Of a DNA stretch of 61,933 nucleotides, positions 52,749 through 61,933 are shown piece by piece. Position numbers and translations under genes: made by a program. The DNA is from Paenibacillus validus NBRC 15382. GTDB lineage: Bacteria; Bacillota; Bacilli; Paenibacillales; NBRC-103111. The stretch spans positions 1 through 61,933 of the forward strand of contig NZ_BIMH01000030.1 of NCBI RefSeq assembly GCF_004000985.1, written 5' to 3'. The notes below the pieces were generated by a model that did not search any database, was not told where the DNA came from, and saw only the letters and a list, made by a program, of their open reading frames with translations. Within the stretch, counting starts at the first letter, position 1, and every line of letters begins with the position of its first letter.

Positions 52749-54290
52749 ATGAGCAGCAGCCGAAGAATCGGCATCATCGACATCGGTTCCAACTCCATTC
52801 GCCTCGCCATTTACGAACTGCTGGCCGCCGGCGGCTACCGCGTCGTCAGCGAGTTCAAGGAATCGGCCCGCTTAAGCGGCCGAATCGGAGCCGACGGTTC
52901 GTTACCTCCTGCCGAAATTCAAGCGACCGCACAAATTCTGAAGCATTTCAAACGTATTTGCGAGAAGCACGAAGTGTCCGAATTCCGCGCCGCGGCCACG
53001 GCGGCCATCCGCAATGCATCCAATTCGGAGGAGATCGTGGAGACGCTTCGCCAAGAAAGCGGCTTTCCCATCGAGATCATGTCCGGCGAGGACGAAGCGA
53101 GGATCGGCTTTCTCGGCATGATTCGAACGATGGACGTGGAAGACGGGTTTCTTGTCGATATCGGGGGCGGCAGCACGGAGGTCAGCTTATTCCGTAACCG
53201 CCAGCTCCAGCATAGCGTCTCCTTTCCTTTCGGGGCCGTTAACACGACGCGTAAATTCGCAACGGACGGCGAATTCCAAGAGGAGCAGCTGCTCGGGATT
53301 CGCCAAATGGTCGAGCAGGCGCTCGCCGGCGAGCCTTGGATCAAGGAAGCGCCGGGGCTCCCCTTGATCGGCCTCGGCGGCGGCGTGAGGACCTTAAGCA
53401 AAATCAGTCAGCGCAGGCGTAAATATTCGTTTCTGCAAACGCACAATTACACGGTGACGGCCGACGAAATGGACGAGCTCGCCTCCTGGCTGCCGAGCCT
53501 GCCCGCCGAAAAGCGCAAGAAAGTCGACGGGCTAGCCAAAGACCGACACGACATCATCGTGCCCGGATTGCTCATCCTGCAGACGGTGTTCCGGGCGGTG
53601 AACGCTTCGCATTACGTGGTCAGCGGCGCCGGGTTGCGCGACGGCCTTTTCTTCGAATCGTTCGCGCCGGGTGACGGGACAGACCGGCAGGTCGCGGAGA
53701 TCAGCTCGGACAACCTGCTCGCCCTCCATCCGACCGCGCCGGAAGCCCACATTCGGCAGGTGTGCGCGAACGCGCTTCGGCTGTACGATGCCTTGGCGGA
53801 TGCGGGATCGCATGGTTATTGCCCGCGGATCAGGCTTGTCCTGAAAATCGCAGCCAAGCTGTACCGGATCGGCGCTTCGCTGCAGTATTATCAATACCAG
53901 AAGCACTCGTTTCATATGATCGCCCATACGCGGATCGACGGCTTGAGCCACCGCGAGATGCTCTTATGCGCCCTGATCGCTTCATTCAAGGCCAAGAGCC
54001 GCACACAGCAAGCCATGGCGCCTTACAAGGACATTCTGCTGGAGACAGACCTGGAGCTCATCTGCAAGCTTGGCGTCCTCCTGCAGCTTGCCATTGCGCT
54101 CGACGTCAGCGAAACGCAGGCGATCGAGGTCATGACCGCGTTCACCGAAGGAACCACGCTCCACCTTAAGGTGCGGACAAAGCACGACCCCTCTGCGGAA
54201 TACAGAGAGGTCGAAGGCCACCAAAAAGATTTTAAAAAGGCTTGGGGCATTCAGCTTAACCTTCATGAGCTGTCGTTTTCCAAGAACTGA
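52749..54290 (+). CDS. ppx: exopolyphosphatase (Ppx/GppA family)
   Basis: Protein of 513 residues that removes phosphate from polyphosphate ends. The actin-like ATPase fold shows phosphate-1 loop IDIGSNSIRLAIYE and phosphate-2 loop LVDIGGGSTEVSLF, plus GLGGGVRTL. The C-terminal HD-like domain (about 310-500) is present. AGGAGG before the ATG at 52749 decides against an earlier ATG. It converges with ppk and the two coding regions overlap by 35 bp at their 3' ends, a close pairing of the enzymes that break and make polyphosphate. Confidence 0.94.
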   Translation: MSSSRRIGIIDIGSNSIRLAIYELLAAGGYRVVSEFKESARLSGRIGADGSLPPAEIQATAQILKHFKRICEKHEVSEFRAAATAAIRNASNSEEIVETLRQESGFPIEIMSGEDEARIGFLGMIRTMDVEDGFLVDIGGGSTEVSLFRNRQLQHSVSFPFGAVNTTRKFATDGEFQEEQLLGIRQMVEQALAGEPWIKEAPGLPLIGLGGGVRTLSKISQRRRKYSFLQTHNYTVTADEMDELASWLPSLPAEKRKKVDGLAKDRHDIIVPGLLILQTVFRAVNASHYVVSGAGLRDGLFFESFAPGDGTDRQVAEISSDNLLALHPTAPEAHIRQVCANALRLYDALADAGSHGYCPRIRLVLKIAAKLYRIGASLQYYQYQKHSFHMIAHTRIDGLSHREMLLCALIASFKAKSRTQQAMAPYKDILLETDLELICKLGVLLQLAIALDVSETQAIEVMTAFTEGTTLHLKVRTKHDPSAEYREVEGHQKDFKKAWGIQLNLHELSFSKN

Positions 54291-56346
54291 TGCGCATCGC
54301 TTCGAATTGACTCCGCAGCGGTTCATCGTCGCCTGCGGTTACACGCTCGTAAAGCCCGTTCGGCTGCAGCTGGCGGGCTTTGACGTTATCCCGTAAGTTG
54401 AGCTGCAAAATATTGATCAGCGACTGCTGGATGTCCTTATCGAACACCGGGCACATCAGTTCGACGCGGCGCGTCAGGTTGCGGGTCATCCAGTCCGCAC
54501 TGGCGATATAAACTTCAGGCTCCCCTTCGTTCTCGAAGTAGAAGATCCGGGAATGCTCGAGAAACCGGTCCACGATGCTGCGCACCGTGATGTGCTCGCT
54601 CAGGCCCGGCACGCCCGGACGCAAGCAGCAGACGCCCCGTACGATCAAATCGATCTTCACGCCTGCTTGCGACGCTTGGTATAACTCGTCAACCATCTGC
54701 TGATTCGACAGCGAGTTAAATTTCGCGATGATGCGGGCCGGTTTCCCTTCCGCGGCGTGTTTCGCTTCCCGGCGAATTTTCTCGAACAGCTTATCCATCA
54801 TATCCGTCGGAGCGACGCCGAACGCTTTCCAGTTATGCGGCGCCGAGTAACCGGTCACCTCGTTGAACAGCGCCGACGCGTCCTCGCCGATCACCTTGTG
54901 CGAGGTGAACAAGCCGACGTCGGTGTACAGCTTCGCCGTATTATCGTTGTAGTTGCCCGTTCCGACGTGCACGTACCGGTGCAGTCCATCCTGCTCCTGA
55001 CGGACGACGAGCGTAATTTTGGCGTGCGTCTTTAAGCCGATCAGACCGTACACGACATGGCAGCCCGATTGCTCCAGCATCCGCGCCCAGGCGATGTTGC
55101 GCTCCTCGTCAAAACGCGCCTTCAGCTCGACGACAACCGTCACCTGCTTGCCGGATTCGGCCGCCCGGGCCAGCGCTTGAATGAGCGGCGAGTTGCCGCT
55201 GACGCGATATAATGTCATCTTGATTGCGAGCACCTGCGGATCGTAGGCCGCTTGGCAAATGAAATCGGTCACCGCATCGAACGATTCGTACGGGTGATAT
55301 ACGAGCACGTCGCGCTGCCGCAGCTTGGCGAACAGATCTTCGATATCATCCAGCTCGGCCGGGTACACCGACTCAATCGGTTTATACCGCAAATGATCGT
55401 AGCCCTTCAGCGAGCCTGTCAGTTTCATCAAATACGTCAAATCAATCGGTCCGTCGATCTCGAAGACGTTGTCCGTAATCTCGAACTCCTCCGTTAACTG
55501 CTTCAGCGCATAGGGATGCATCCCTTTCTGCACCTCGAGGCGTACCGGGTCTCCCCAGCGGCGGCGGCGCAGCTGGTTCTCGATTTCCTCCAGCAAATCC
55601 TCGGCGCCTTCCTCATTCAAGGTCAAATCGGCGTTGCGCGTTAACCGGAACGCTTGTACCGATACCGCGGTATACCCGCTGAAGAGCGTATGGATGTGCT
55701 GCTCGATCAGCTCTTCGATCAAAATAAACTCGTGCTTCTTGCTGTTGGCGCGAGCCGGCACCTCAATAAACCGCATCAGGTTCGAAGGCACCTGCAAAAT
55801 AGCGAAATAAGGCTCGTCCTCCGGGTCGTCCCCTTCCTTCATCAGCACGACGGCCAAATAAACGGCTTGCGTACGGACGAGCGGAAACGGCCGGGCTTGG
55901 TCGACCGCCATCGGGGTTAATACCGGAAATACGATCTCATGATAATACGCATCCATCGCCCTGCGCTGTGTGACCGTCAAGTCTTCGTAATCAGCGATAT
56001 AAATGCCTTCTTTACCGAGCAGACGCAAGATTTCGCGGTATGTACGGTATTGCTCGGACACCATTTTCGACGAGCGTTTCATAATACGCTTGAACAATCC
56101 CGCCGGCGTATACCCGGTGAAATCTTTTTTCGTATACCCCGCTTTAATCTGGTCCTTGATACCCGCCACGCGAACGCTCATAAACTCGTCCAAGTTGGAG
56201 GAAACGATCGATAAGAACTTCACACGCTCCAGGAGAGGCGTCGTCGGGTCCTGAGCTTCCTCCATGACCCGCCAGTTAAACTCCGCCCAGCTCAGATCTC
56301 GGTTCAAGTAATGATTCGCCGCTTCTCGGGAAGTCGTCTCCTTCAT
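54256..56346 (-). CDS. ppk1: polyphosphate kinase
   Basis: PPK1 of 696 residues that makes polyphosphate from ATP. N domain (YLNRDLSWAEFNWRVMEEA), head domain, and two PLD-like C domains are in order. The autophosphorylated His is in LKTHAKITLV, the second conserved His in RYVHVGTGNYND. The downstream phosphate-binding part has NSLSNQQMVDELY. An ATG six codons upstream is possible, but GGAGG lies just inside it and fits the ATG at 56346. Four PhoP-type hexamers lie upstream. Confidence 0.95.
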   Translation of the reverse strand: MKETTSREAANHYLNRDLSWAEFNWRVMEEAQDPTTPLLERVKFLSIVSSNLDEFMSVRVAGIKDQIKAGYTKKDFTGYTPAGLFKRIMKRSSKMVSEQYRTYREILRLLGKEGIYIADYEDLTVTQRRAMDAYYHEIVFPVLTPMAVDQARPFPLVRTQAVYLAVVLMKEGDDPEDEPYFAILQVPSNLMRFIEVPARANSKKHEFILIEELIEQHIHTLFSGYTAVSVQAFRLTRNADLTLNEEGAEDLLEEIENQLRRRRWGDPVRLEVQKGMHPYALKQLTEEFEITDNVFEIDGPIDLTYLMKLTGSLKGYDHLRYKPIESVYPAELDDIEDLFAKLRQRDVLVYHPYESFDAVTDFICQAAYDPQVLAIKMTLYRVSGNSPLIQALARAAESGKQVTVVVELKARFDEERNIAWARMLEQSGCHVVYGLIGLKTHAKITLVVRQEQDGLHRYVHVGTGNYNDNTAKLYTDVGLFTSHKVIGEDASALFNEVTGYSAPHNWKAFGVAPTDMMDKLFEKIRREAKHAAEGKPARIIAKFNSLSNQQMVDELYQASQAGVKIDLIVRGVCCLRPGVPGLSEHITVRSIVDRFLEHSRIFYFENEGEPEVYIASADWMTRNLTRRVELMCPVFDKDIQQSLINILQLNLRDNVKARQLQPNGLYERVTAGDDEPLRSQFEAMRISSWKTTAHEG

Positions 56347-56414
56347 CGGATACCCATCCTCCATGCCCTTACTTTGTCATCTACCGTTCTACTTCATTCA
56401 TCGTAATTCGACAT

Positions 56415-56453
56415 TGTTAAAAGAAAATAGGTCTTTTGTAAATTTTATGTTAA
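56415..56453 (-). promoter_or_regulatory. PhoP box upstream of ppk
   Basis: On the minus strand TTAACA (56448-56453), TTTACA (56437-56442), a weak CCTATT (56426-56431) and TTAACA (56415-56420) follow at exact 11-bp steps, ending about 70 bp before the ppk start. This matches the PhoP tandem-repeat pattern and the distance seen at pstS. Confidence 0.78.
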
Positions 56454-56476
56454 CGTTACTGAAAAATACGCTGTTT

Positions 56477-56884
56477 TTACATATGGCTGCCGATTAAAGC
56501 ATACAAGTCCGGCGCTTCGCGGTCAATTCGCGTCGGCTTCCAATCCCGGTTCACCCATACATGACGCGTGCTTCCGGTGACGAGCAGCTCTTCGCCGCGC
56601 TTCACCTCATAAGCAAAATCGAGACGCAGATGGGTAAACGCCGTCACCCGCGTATAAATCGTCACCGTATCATCGTATTTGGCCGGCTGCTTGAATTTAA
56701 GGTCCGCTTCGATCAACGGCAGCAGCAAGCCGCGCGCCTCGAGGGTTTGGTATGGCATGCCCAGAGAGCGAATCATCTCCGTGCGGCCGACTTCAAACCA
56801 CGTCAAATAGTTGGCATGATACACGACGCCCATTTGATCCGTCTCCTGATAGCGTACGCGGAATTCACAACTAAACCCATTCAT
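56477..56884 (-). CDS. YbgC/FadM-type acyl-CoA thioesterase
   Basis: Hotdog-fold 4HBT thioesterase of 135 residues. The active-site segment is RYQETDQMGVVYHANYLTWFE, in which the Asp and His-Ala-Asn are the YbgC signature. GGAGGG precedes the ATG at 56884, so the ATG eight codons earlier is rejected. Members hydrolyse short or medium acyl-CoAs. It is located 3' of pyk, separated by a terminator, and 5' of the ppk control region. Confidence 0.9.
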   Translation of the reverse strand: MNGFSCEFRVRYQETDQMGVVYHANYLTWFEVGRTEMIRSLGMPYQTLEARGLLLPLIEADLKFKQPAKYDDTVTIYTRVTAFTHLRLDFAYEVKRGEELLVTGSTRHVWVNRDWKPTRIDREAPDLYALIGSHM

Positions 56885-56933
56885 GCCCTCACCCTCCATC
56901 CGTCTCATTCACATTGAGGTGCTGCCACAATGA

Positions 56934-56966
56934 AAAGAGCGAAACCGATATTCGATTTCGCTCGCT
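56934..56966 (-). terminator. terminator of the acc-pyk operon
   Basis: GAGCGAAATCG pairs with CGGTTTCGCTC (one G-U) over a five-base loop and is followed on the minus strand by TTTTCATT, 15 bp after the pyk stop. Confidence 0.8.
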
Positions 56967-56980
56967 CCATGTTCATATAA

Positions 56981-58741
56981 TTACAAAACCCGCGCACGGC
57001 CGGAGTAGATAACCCCGACTTCCGGGTAAATCGAAACTTCCGTACCGTCTTTCAAAATTTGCAGCGCATTCTCGACGCCGACGATCACCGGCTTGCCCAG
57101 GCTGATGCCGACAACCGCCGCGTGCGACGTAATACCGCCCGTTTCGGTAATAACCGCGGCTGCCTTCCCGAAGGCCGGCATGTAGTCCCGGTCCGTCGTC
57201 GGCGTAATCAAAATGCAGCCCTCTGTCGCTTTCGCATTCGCCTCATCCGCGCTGCTCGCGGTGATGACTTTGCCGGTTGCGATTTGCGTCCCGATGCCTT
57301 GACCCTTGGCGATCATCTCGCCGATCTGGTGCACTTTAATCAAGTTCGTCGTTCCGGAGCGGCCAACCGGAACGCCCGCTGTGATGACGACGATATCGCC
57401 CAGGCTCACGTATCCCGCTCTCACGCTCGTATCGACGGCCAGTTCGAACAATTGGTCAGTCGACGTGCACGACTCGCCCTTCAACGGCACGACGCCCCAT
57501 ACGAGCGACAGGCGGCGCAGTACACGCTCGTCCGGCGTAACCGCGATGACCGGCGCTTTCGGCCGGTACTTGGACACCATACGCGCCGTATAACCGCTCT
57601 CGGTCGCCGTAAGGATCGCGCGCGCATCCAGATCGAGCGCGGAGTTAGCAACCGCTTGGCTGATCGCTTCGGTTACGGTCGTTTGCTGCGCATTGCTTTG
57701 GCGGATGAAAATTTCGCGGTGCTCCAGCGCCGCCTCCGCACGCTCGGCGATGCGCGCCATCGTCAGCACGGACTCGACCGGATATTTCCCGGCCGCCGTC
57801 TCGCCGGACAGCATCACCGCGTCGGTGCCGTCGAAAATCGCGTTCGCGACGTCGCTCGCTTCCGCACGCGTCGGACGGGGGTTGCGCTGCATCGAGTCGA
57901 GCATCATCGTCGCAGTGATGACCGGCTTGCCCGCTTGGTTACACTTCTTGATCATCGCCTTCTGTACGATCGGCACGTCTTCGGCCGGAATTTCCACGCC
58001 GAGGTCGCCGCGCGCAACCATCAGGCCGTCGGACACCTCCAGAATTTCGTCGAGGTTCTCGACACCTTCCTGGTTTTCGATTTTCGAAATGATTTGAATA
58101 TGGGTCGCGTTGTGGCGCTCCAAAATTTCACGGATTTCGATCACGTCGCTCGCCTTCCGCACGAAAGAAGCTGCGATGAAATCGACGCCCTGCTGAATGC
58201 CGAACACGATATCGTTCGCGTCTTTCTCTGTAATCCCCGGCAGGTTGATTTTCACGCCCGGCACGTTAACGCCTTTCTTGCCGCCCAGCAATCCGCCGTT
58301 CTTGATGCGGCATACGATATCGGTGCCTCGGATGTCTTCGACCGTCAACCCGATCAAGCCGTCGTCAATCAGGATGGTGGAGCCGATCTTCACGTCTTTG
58401 TACAAATCCCGATACGTGATGTACACGCGCTGTGCGTCGCCTACGATTTCTTCGGTCGTGAGCGTGATCAGCTGGTCCTGCACAAGCTCAACCTTCTGGT
58501 CGTCTTTCAGCTTGCCTGTACGGATTTCCGGCCCTTTGGTATCAAGCAGAATGGCAATGTCGCTTCTACCCAGCTCTTGGCACGCCTGACGCACGTTCTT
58601 GATCCGGTTGCCGTGCTCCTCGAAGTCGCCGTGAGAGAAGTTGAGACGGGCGACGTTCATTCCCGCTCCGATTAATTTCTTAAACATATCCAGCGATTCG
58701 CTCACCGGGCCGATCGTACATACAATTTTCGTTCTACGCAT
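56981..58741 (-). CDS. pyk: pyruvate kinase
   Basis: Pyruvate kinase of 586 residues, longer than the 470 of E. coli because it carries the C-terminal PEP-utiliser-like domain (about 480-586, with [19 protein letters not shown]) typical of Bacillus and relatives. The barrel has [30 protein letters not shown] and the active-site ARGDLGVEI. The start codon lies inside the last codons of accA (8-bp overlap), so it is translationally coupled. pfkA, which normally lies between accA and pyk in Bacillales, is absent here. Confidence 0.97.
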   Translation of the reverse strand: MRRTKIVCTIGPVSESLDMFKKLIGAGMNVARLNFSHGDFEEHGNRIKNVRQACQELGRSDIAILLDTKGPEIRTGKLKDDQKVELVQDQLITLTTEEIVGDAQRVYITYRDLYKDVKIGSTILIDDGLIGLTVEDIRGTDIVCRIKNGGLLGGKKGVNVPGVKINLPGITEKDANDIVFGIQQGVDFIAASFVRKASDVIEIREILERHNATHIQIISKIENQEGVENLDEILEVSDGLMVARGDLGVEIPAEDVPIVQKAMIKKCNQAGKPVITATMMLDSMQRNPRPTRAEASDVANAIFDGTDAVMLSGETAAGKYPVESVLTMARIAERAEAALEHREIFIRQSNAQQTTVTEAISQAVANSALDLDARAILTATESGYTARMVSKYRPKAPVIAVTPDERVLRRLSLVWGVVPLKGESCTSTDQLFELAVDTSVRAGYVSLGDIVVITAGVPVGRSGTTNLIKVHQIGEMIAKGQGIGTQIATGKVITASSADEANAKATEGCILITPTTDRDYMPAFGKAAAVITETGGITSHAAVVGISLGKPVIVGVENALQILKDGTEVSIYPEVGVIYSGRARVL

Positions 58742-59708
58742 GGTTTCCCTCCTGGATGGTCGTAAAGCGTCCTATCTGTCTAAACTTTCGATAACGGTCT
58801 TCCACAAGCTCTTCCTCGTTCAGCTTGAGCAATTCCTGCAAATGCCTCCACAACGTTTGCTTGATCGCCTCGGCCTGCATGACAACGTCCCGATGGGCGC
58901 CGCCTTTCGGTTCCGGGATGATCTCATCAATCACGTCCAGCTTCAGAATTTCGTCGGCCGTAATTTTCATCGCTTCGGCCGCCTCCATTGATTTCGAAGC
59001 ATCTTTATACAAAATCGAGGCCGCCCCTTCCGGACTGATGACCGAATAGATGGCGTTCTCGAGCATAAACACACGGTTGCCGACCCCGAGCGCAAGCGCT
59101 CCGCCGCTGCCGCCTTCACCGATGACGACACACAGGATCGGCACGCGCATCGAAGCCATTTCAAGCAAATTGCGCGCGATCGCTTCCCCTTGGCCGCGCT
59201 CTTCGGCGGCGTTGCCCGGGTAAGCTCCCTTCGTATCGATAAAGGTAATGATCGGCCGCTTGAACTTATCGGCTTGTCTCATCATACGCAGCGCTTTACG
59301 GAAGCCCTCCGGATGCGGACTGCCAAAGTGACGGGCGATGTTGTCCTTGGTGTCTTTCCCTTTCTGATGACCGACAACCGTTACGGGAATGCCGTTGAAA
59401 CGGGCAATGCCGCCTACTATGGCAAGGTCGTCGCCATAGAGACGGTCACCGTGAAGTTCGATGAAGTCGGTAAACAAATGCTGGATGTAATCCAGCGTCG
59501 TCGGCCGCTGCGCGTGGCGAGCGACCTGCATTTTTTGCCGGGTCGACATGCTGGCGTACAGCTCGGCCTCGAGCTCCGCAAGACGATGCTCCAAGCGGGC
59601 AATTTCTTCAGAGAAATCGATCTGCTTATCCCGGCTGAATTTGCGCAGCTCCTCGATTTTGGCGCGAAGCTCCACAAGCGGCTGCTCAAAGGGCATTTCA
59701 CTTGCCAT
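58734..59708 (-). CDS. accA: acetyl-CoA carboxylase carboxyltransferase subunit alpha
   Basis: AccA of 324 residues. With AccD it transfers the carboxyl group from biotin to acetyl-CoA, the committed step of fatty acid synthesis. The N-terminal coiled coil (about 20-55) is followed by the crotonase-type fold with [18 protein letters not shown] and [18 protein letters not shown], the oxyanion-hole region. It overlaps accD by 11 bp, and pyk overlaps its 3' end. Confidence 0.97.
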   Translation of the reverse strand: MASEMPFEQPLVELRAKIEELRKFSRDKQIDFSEEIARLEHRLAELEAELYASMSTRQKMQVARHAQRPTTLDYIQHLFTDFIELHGDRLYGDDLAIVGGIARFNGIPVTVVGHQKGKDTKDNIARHFGSPHPEGFRKALRMMRQADKFKRPIITFIDTKGAYPGNAAEERGQGEAIARNLLEMASMRVPILCVVIGEGGSGGALALGVGNRVFMLENAIYSVISPEGAASILYKDASKSMEAAEAMKITADEILKLDVIDEIIPEPKGGAHRDVVMQAEAIKQTLWRHLQELLKLNEEELVEDRYRKFRQIGRFTTIQEGNHA

Positions 59709-60624
59709 TCGCGACTTCCTCCTTTACGGTATGCATGCTAAGAAGCTTGGCCAGCATGCTGCGCAAATCTTTGCGGTGCGCCACCAAGTCCACTTGTCCA
59801 TGTTTCAGGTTGAATTCCGACGTCTGGAAATTGTCCGGAAGCTTCTGACGAATCGTCTGCTCGATGACACGCCGTCCCGTAAAACCGAAAGCCGCTCCAG
59901 GCTCGGCGATGATATAATCGCCGAGCATCGCGAAGCTCGCCGATACGCCGCCGAAGGTCGGATCGGTAATGACCGATATGTAAAGTCCGCCCCGCTCGTT
60001 CAGCTTGGACAATGCCGCGCTCGTCTTGGCCATCTGCATCAAGCTTAGAATGCTCTCCTGCATCCGCGCGCCGCCCGATGTCGAGAAGATGATGACCGGC
60101 CGCTGATGCTCCATCGCGTACTCAATCGCTCTCGTTACTTTCTCCCCGACGACCGAGCCGAGCGAACCGCCCATAAAGTCGAAGCTCATCGCCGCCACGA
60201 CTACCGGATGTCCGCCGATCCGGCCCTCGCCCGTGATCACCGCATCCTGCATACCGGTGGATTCCATCGCCTTGCTGTATTTACTCGCATAATCCGGAAA
60301 CTGGAGCGGATCGACCGACACGATCTCACTGTCGAACTCGGTAAACTCGCCGTCGTCCATCGTCATCTGAATGCGCTCCACCGCATTCAGCCTGTAATGG
60401 TAATCGCACGACGAACACACCTTCAAGTTTTTATCCAGCTCTTTGTTGTATTGAATCGTACCACACTGCGGGCACTTATTCATCAATCCTTCGGGAATTT
60501 CGCGTCTCGGCCGTTCTTCGGGCACGTCGATGCCCCCGTCGAGCGGGAGCTTGACACTAGGCCTGTCCGCCGAAGGAACCGTGGCATACTTCCTTTTCTT
60601 CTGAAACAAGTCTTTGAATTGCAC
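59698..60624 (-). CDS. accD: acetyl-CoA carboxylase carboxyltransferase subunit beta
   Basis: AccD of 308 residues. The N-terminal zinc ribbon has CPQC and CSSC. The catalytic part contains [29 protein letters not shown] and [17 protein letters not shown] 40-residue acidic/basic linker precedes the zinc finger. First gene of accD-accA-pyk, about 67 bp after the small conserved gene, with no clear terminator in the gap. Confidence 0.97.
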   Translation of the reverse strand: MQFKDLFQKKRKYATVPSADRPSVKLPLDGGIDVPEERPRREIPEGLMNKCPQCGTIQYNKELDKNLKVCSSCDYHYRLNAVERIQMTMDDGEFTEFDSEIVSVDPLQFPDYASKYSKAMESTGMQDAVITGEGRIGGHPVVVAAMSFDFMGGSLGSVVGEKVTRAIEYAMEHQRPVIIFSTSGGARMQESILSLMQMAKTSAALSKLNERGGLYISVITDPTFGGVSASFAMLGDYIIAEPGAAFGFTGRRVIEQTIRQKLPDNFQTSEFNLKHGQVDLVAHRKDLRSMLAKLLSMHTVKEEVANGK

Positions 60625-60691
60625 GACTACACCTCGCCTTACCGTTGTTGGACTTGTCCGTGCTTGCCGCCAGCTGCCTTGGACGTGCTGG

Positions 60692-60883
60692 TTAAGATCT
60701 ATGCAAAATGGTATTCAGCACCTCTTGTACTTCTTCCAATTCGCCTTCGGGAACTAAAATTTCAAATTGATTTTTGGTCATATTAATAGCCCGAACTTGT
60801 ACCAGAAAGCCTTCTTCCGTTAGCTTTTGCTTGATTCTATCAGCAATTTTCGCGGTTGGAGCGATATAGATCACGGTCCACAT
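60692..60883 (-). CDS. small conserved protein of unknown function
   Basis: Protein of 63 residues (MWTVIYIAPTAKIADRIKQK at the start). An alpha/beta pattern with an N-terminal strand, a Lys-rich helix and the C-terminal EVQEVLNTILH helix suggests a small ferredoxin-like or DUF2007-like domain. GGGAGG lies before the ATG at 60883; an ATG seven codons upstream lacks one. Genes of this kind precede accD in related genomes, as far as I recall. Function unknown. Confidence 0.75.
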   Translation of the reverse strand: MWTVIYIAPTAKIADRIKQKLTEEGFLVQVRAINMTKNQFEILVPEGELEEVQEVLNTILHRS

Positions 60884-61017
60884 GAAACAAGACCTCCCGA
60901 ACATAATGGAATAATGATATCATAACTCCACTTTTTCCCGCAACCGAGGTTGTGACGCTGCAAGTGGGGCTTGTCCCTGCGAAAATGCCGGAAAACGGGC
61001 AAAAAACGATTCGCCCG

Positions 61018-61503
61018 TTACGTTTGTCCATCCAATTCGTCTTGATGCTTATGCGCGATACGGGCCGAAGCGGCGGCCGCAAGACCTGCCACCAAGTCGT
61101 CCAGGAAGACGTGAATGCTCGTCGAATGATCGTTCAAATCCCGGATAATGCCGTTTTTTTTCTTATCCAAGTACCCGAAGCTCGTCAAACCGATCATGCC
61201 GTACACATGCACGATGCCAAGCGCCAGCGTTTCGTCGACGCCGTAGAGCGACTCGTCCTGTTCCATCAGCTGCTGCAGCGGATCGGGCAGCAGCTTCTGC
61301 TCGGCCAGCTCGTCGAGCGCGATACCGGTGTACAGCACATACTGCACCTCGCGCTTGGCCAGCACGGCCAGCACGCTTTCGATGCAAGCCTCCTTGGACA
61401 ATGCCGGGTTATACGGAACCTGCAGCTCGTGCACGATATCGGCGATCCGATCGACGGTCACCCCGCGCTTTTCCAACCATTCCACGATAGGTAGATGCGA
61501 CAT
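61018..61503 (-). CDS. pgpA: phosphatidylglycerophosphatase A-like protein (YutG family)
   Basis: Protein of 161 residues in the PgpA family. Characteristic segments are VEWLEKRGVTVDRIADIV, the LDELAEQKLLPDPL region, and the C-terminal SFGYLDKKKNGIIRDLND / VFLDDLVAGLAAA. Members remove phosphate from phosphatidylglycerophosphate, although the Gram-positive YutG group lacks the long membrane part of E. coli PgpA. AAGGAGG before the ATG at 61503 decides the start. It is located between dnaE and accD. Confidence 0.85.
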   Translation of the reverse strand: MSHLPIVEWLEKRGVTVDRIADIVHELQVPYNPALSKEACIESVLAVLAKREVQYVLYTGIALDELAEQKLLPDPLQQLMEQDESLYGVDETLALGIVHVYGMIGLTSFGYLDKKKNGIIRDLNDHSTSIHVFLDDLVAGLAAAASARIAHKHQDELDGQT

Positions 61504-61611
61504 AACAACAACGCCTCCTTCGATACATTCGTAACACACGGGCAGCCTGCAAGCGGCGCAGCAGCGCAGGTTGCAGCTTGGGTTACTAAATGTATGCGAA
61601 GAAGGCGATCA

Positions 61612-61933
61612 TTATTTCACCTTTACACTTTGTTCACCTAACAACTCTTCGATTCGTGAGAAAAGGGCCGGAGACGGCTTCACGTTATATTCGCCGGAGA
61701 GACCGAGCGTTTTTTGCGTCTTCTCGTAATAGAGGACGACCGGCACCGGGCCGTGATGCTCGGCGATCAGCCGCTTCAGCGCCGCCAGCACGGCCGGCTG
61801 CTCGCGGTCGGCGGCGATGCGCACGTACACGCGCTGTCCGGCCGGCTGCGGGCGCCGGGCCGCTGCCTGGCCACCCTGCGGCGGGTGGTGCGCCGGCTCG
61901 GGCACGGACGCCTGCGGACGGCGCTGCGCCGGA
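61612..61933 (-). CDS. dnaE: DNA polymerase III subunit alpha DnaE, C-terminal end (runs off the right edge)
   Basis: The last 106 codons are visible and the frame is open to the edge. The readable part includes a Pro/Ala/Gln-rich linker and then VYVRIAADREQPAVLAALKR, a beta-alpha pattern followed by GPVPVVLYYEKTQKTLGLSG and NVKPSPALFSRIEELLG. This is the C-terminal OB/tail region of DnaE in Bacillales. The order dnaE upstream of accD agrees. The main polymerase domains are outside the window. Confidence 0.85.
   Translation of the reverse strand, partial: PAQRRPQASVPEPAHHPPQGGQAAARRPQPAGQRVYVRIAADREQPAVLAALKRLIAEHHGPVPVVLYYEKTQKTLGLSGEYNVKPSPALFSRIEELLGEQSVKVK

Noticed and set aside
57059..58675. 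Long open frame (538 codons) on the plus strand opposite pyk
   Set aside because: It is the antisense of a strongly conserved GC-rich gene, rich in Arg and His, with no family match. Similar antisense frames over fumarase (45697-47187), icd (49934-51103) and pstS (36009-37049) have the same origin.

Overview
The window looks like the chromosome of a Gram-positive, endospore-forming member of the Bacillales, most likely Paenibacillus or a close relative. The evidence is an alpha/beta small acid-soluble spore protein, YtaF, NrdR and a DUF2642 protein, GGAGG-type ribosome binding sites throughout, and a minus-strand housekeeping order (dnaE - accD - accA - pyk - citZ - icd - mdh - phoR/phoP - polA - mutM - ytaF - coaE - nrdR) that matches the Bacillus/Paenibacillus backbone. 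The genus is an inference from gene order and composition.

Layout. (1) 1-9.4 kb: a minus-strand peptide-degradation cluster (P1 aminopeptidase, S15/CocE hydrolase, HAD phosphatase, start of a lipoprotein) divergent from a nitroreductase-like gene. Both divergent units have a promoter followed by an intrinsic terminator in the leader. Then come a four-PAS histidine kinase, an AraC regulator and a VOC protein. (2) 9.7-23 kb: an accessory region bracketed by pieces of tRNA-Ala. It holds MarR/MFS, LysR/YxjG and cupin genes, but is mostly debris: remnants of IS256, IS5 and two different large serine recombinases, two decayed toxin-antitoxin pairs, a frameshifted SEC-C/ParB-like gene and a LuxR fragment. 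It ends at an intact tRNA-Ala(GGC). (3) 23-32.5 kb: nrdR, a spore protein gene, a lytic transglycosylase, coaE, ytaF, mutM, polA, a HAD gene and an EAL-CBS-GGDEF protein. (4) 32.5-44.5 kb: phosphate block with pstS-pstC-pstA-pstB-phoU, a divergent chemoreceptor, an oxidoreductase, a defective IS1182-type element and phoR-phoP. (5) 44.5-56.4 kb: a BASS transporter, class I fumarase, YfbR nucleotidase, mdh, icd, citZ, then ppx and ppk convergent. (6) 56.4 kb to the end: thioesterase, pyk, accA, accD, a small conserved protein, PgpA and the 3' end of dnaE.

How the genes work together. PhoR/PhoP, the Pst transporter, PhoU and the polyphosphate enzymes Ppk and Ppx form a phosphate sensing, uptake and storage set. 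Arrays of TT(A/T)ACA hexamers at exact 11-bp spacing lie upstream of pstS, of the divergent chemoreceptor and of ppk, which suggests that all three belong to one PhoP regulon. citZ-icd-mdh-fumarase supply the TCA cycle, with a CcpC-like dyad upstream of citZ. pyk, accA and accD are overlapping or adjacent and link glycolytic output to fatty acid synthesis. No complete novel defence or biosynthetic system was found. The most unusual observations are the paired attenuator-like leaders at 3.75-4.03 kb, the IS insertion exactly in the loop of the phoP terminator, and the Pho-type sites in front of a chemoreceptor.
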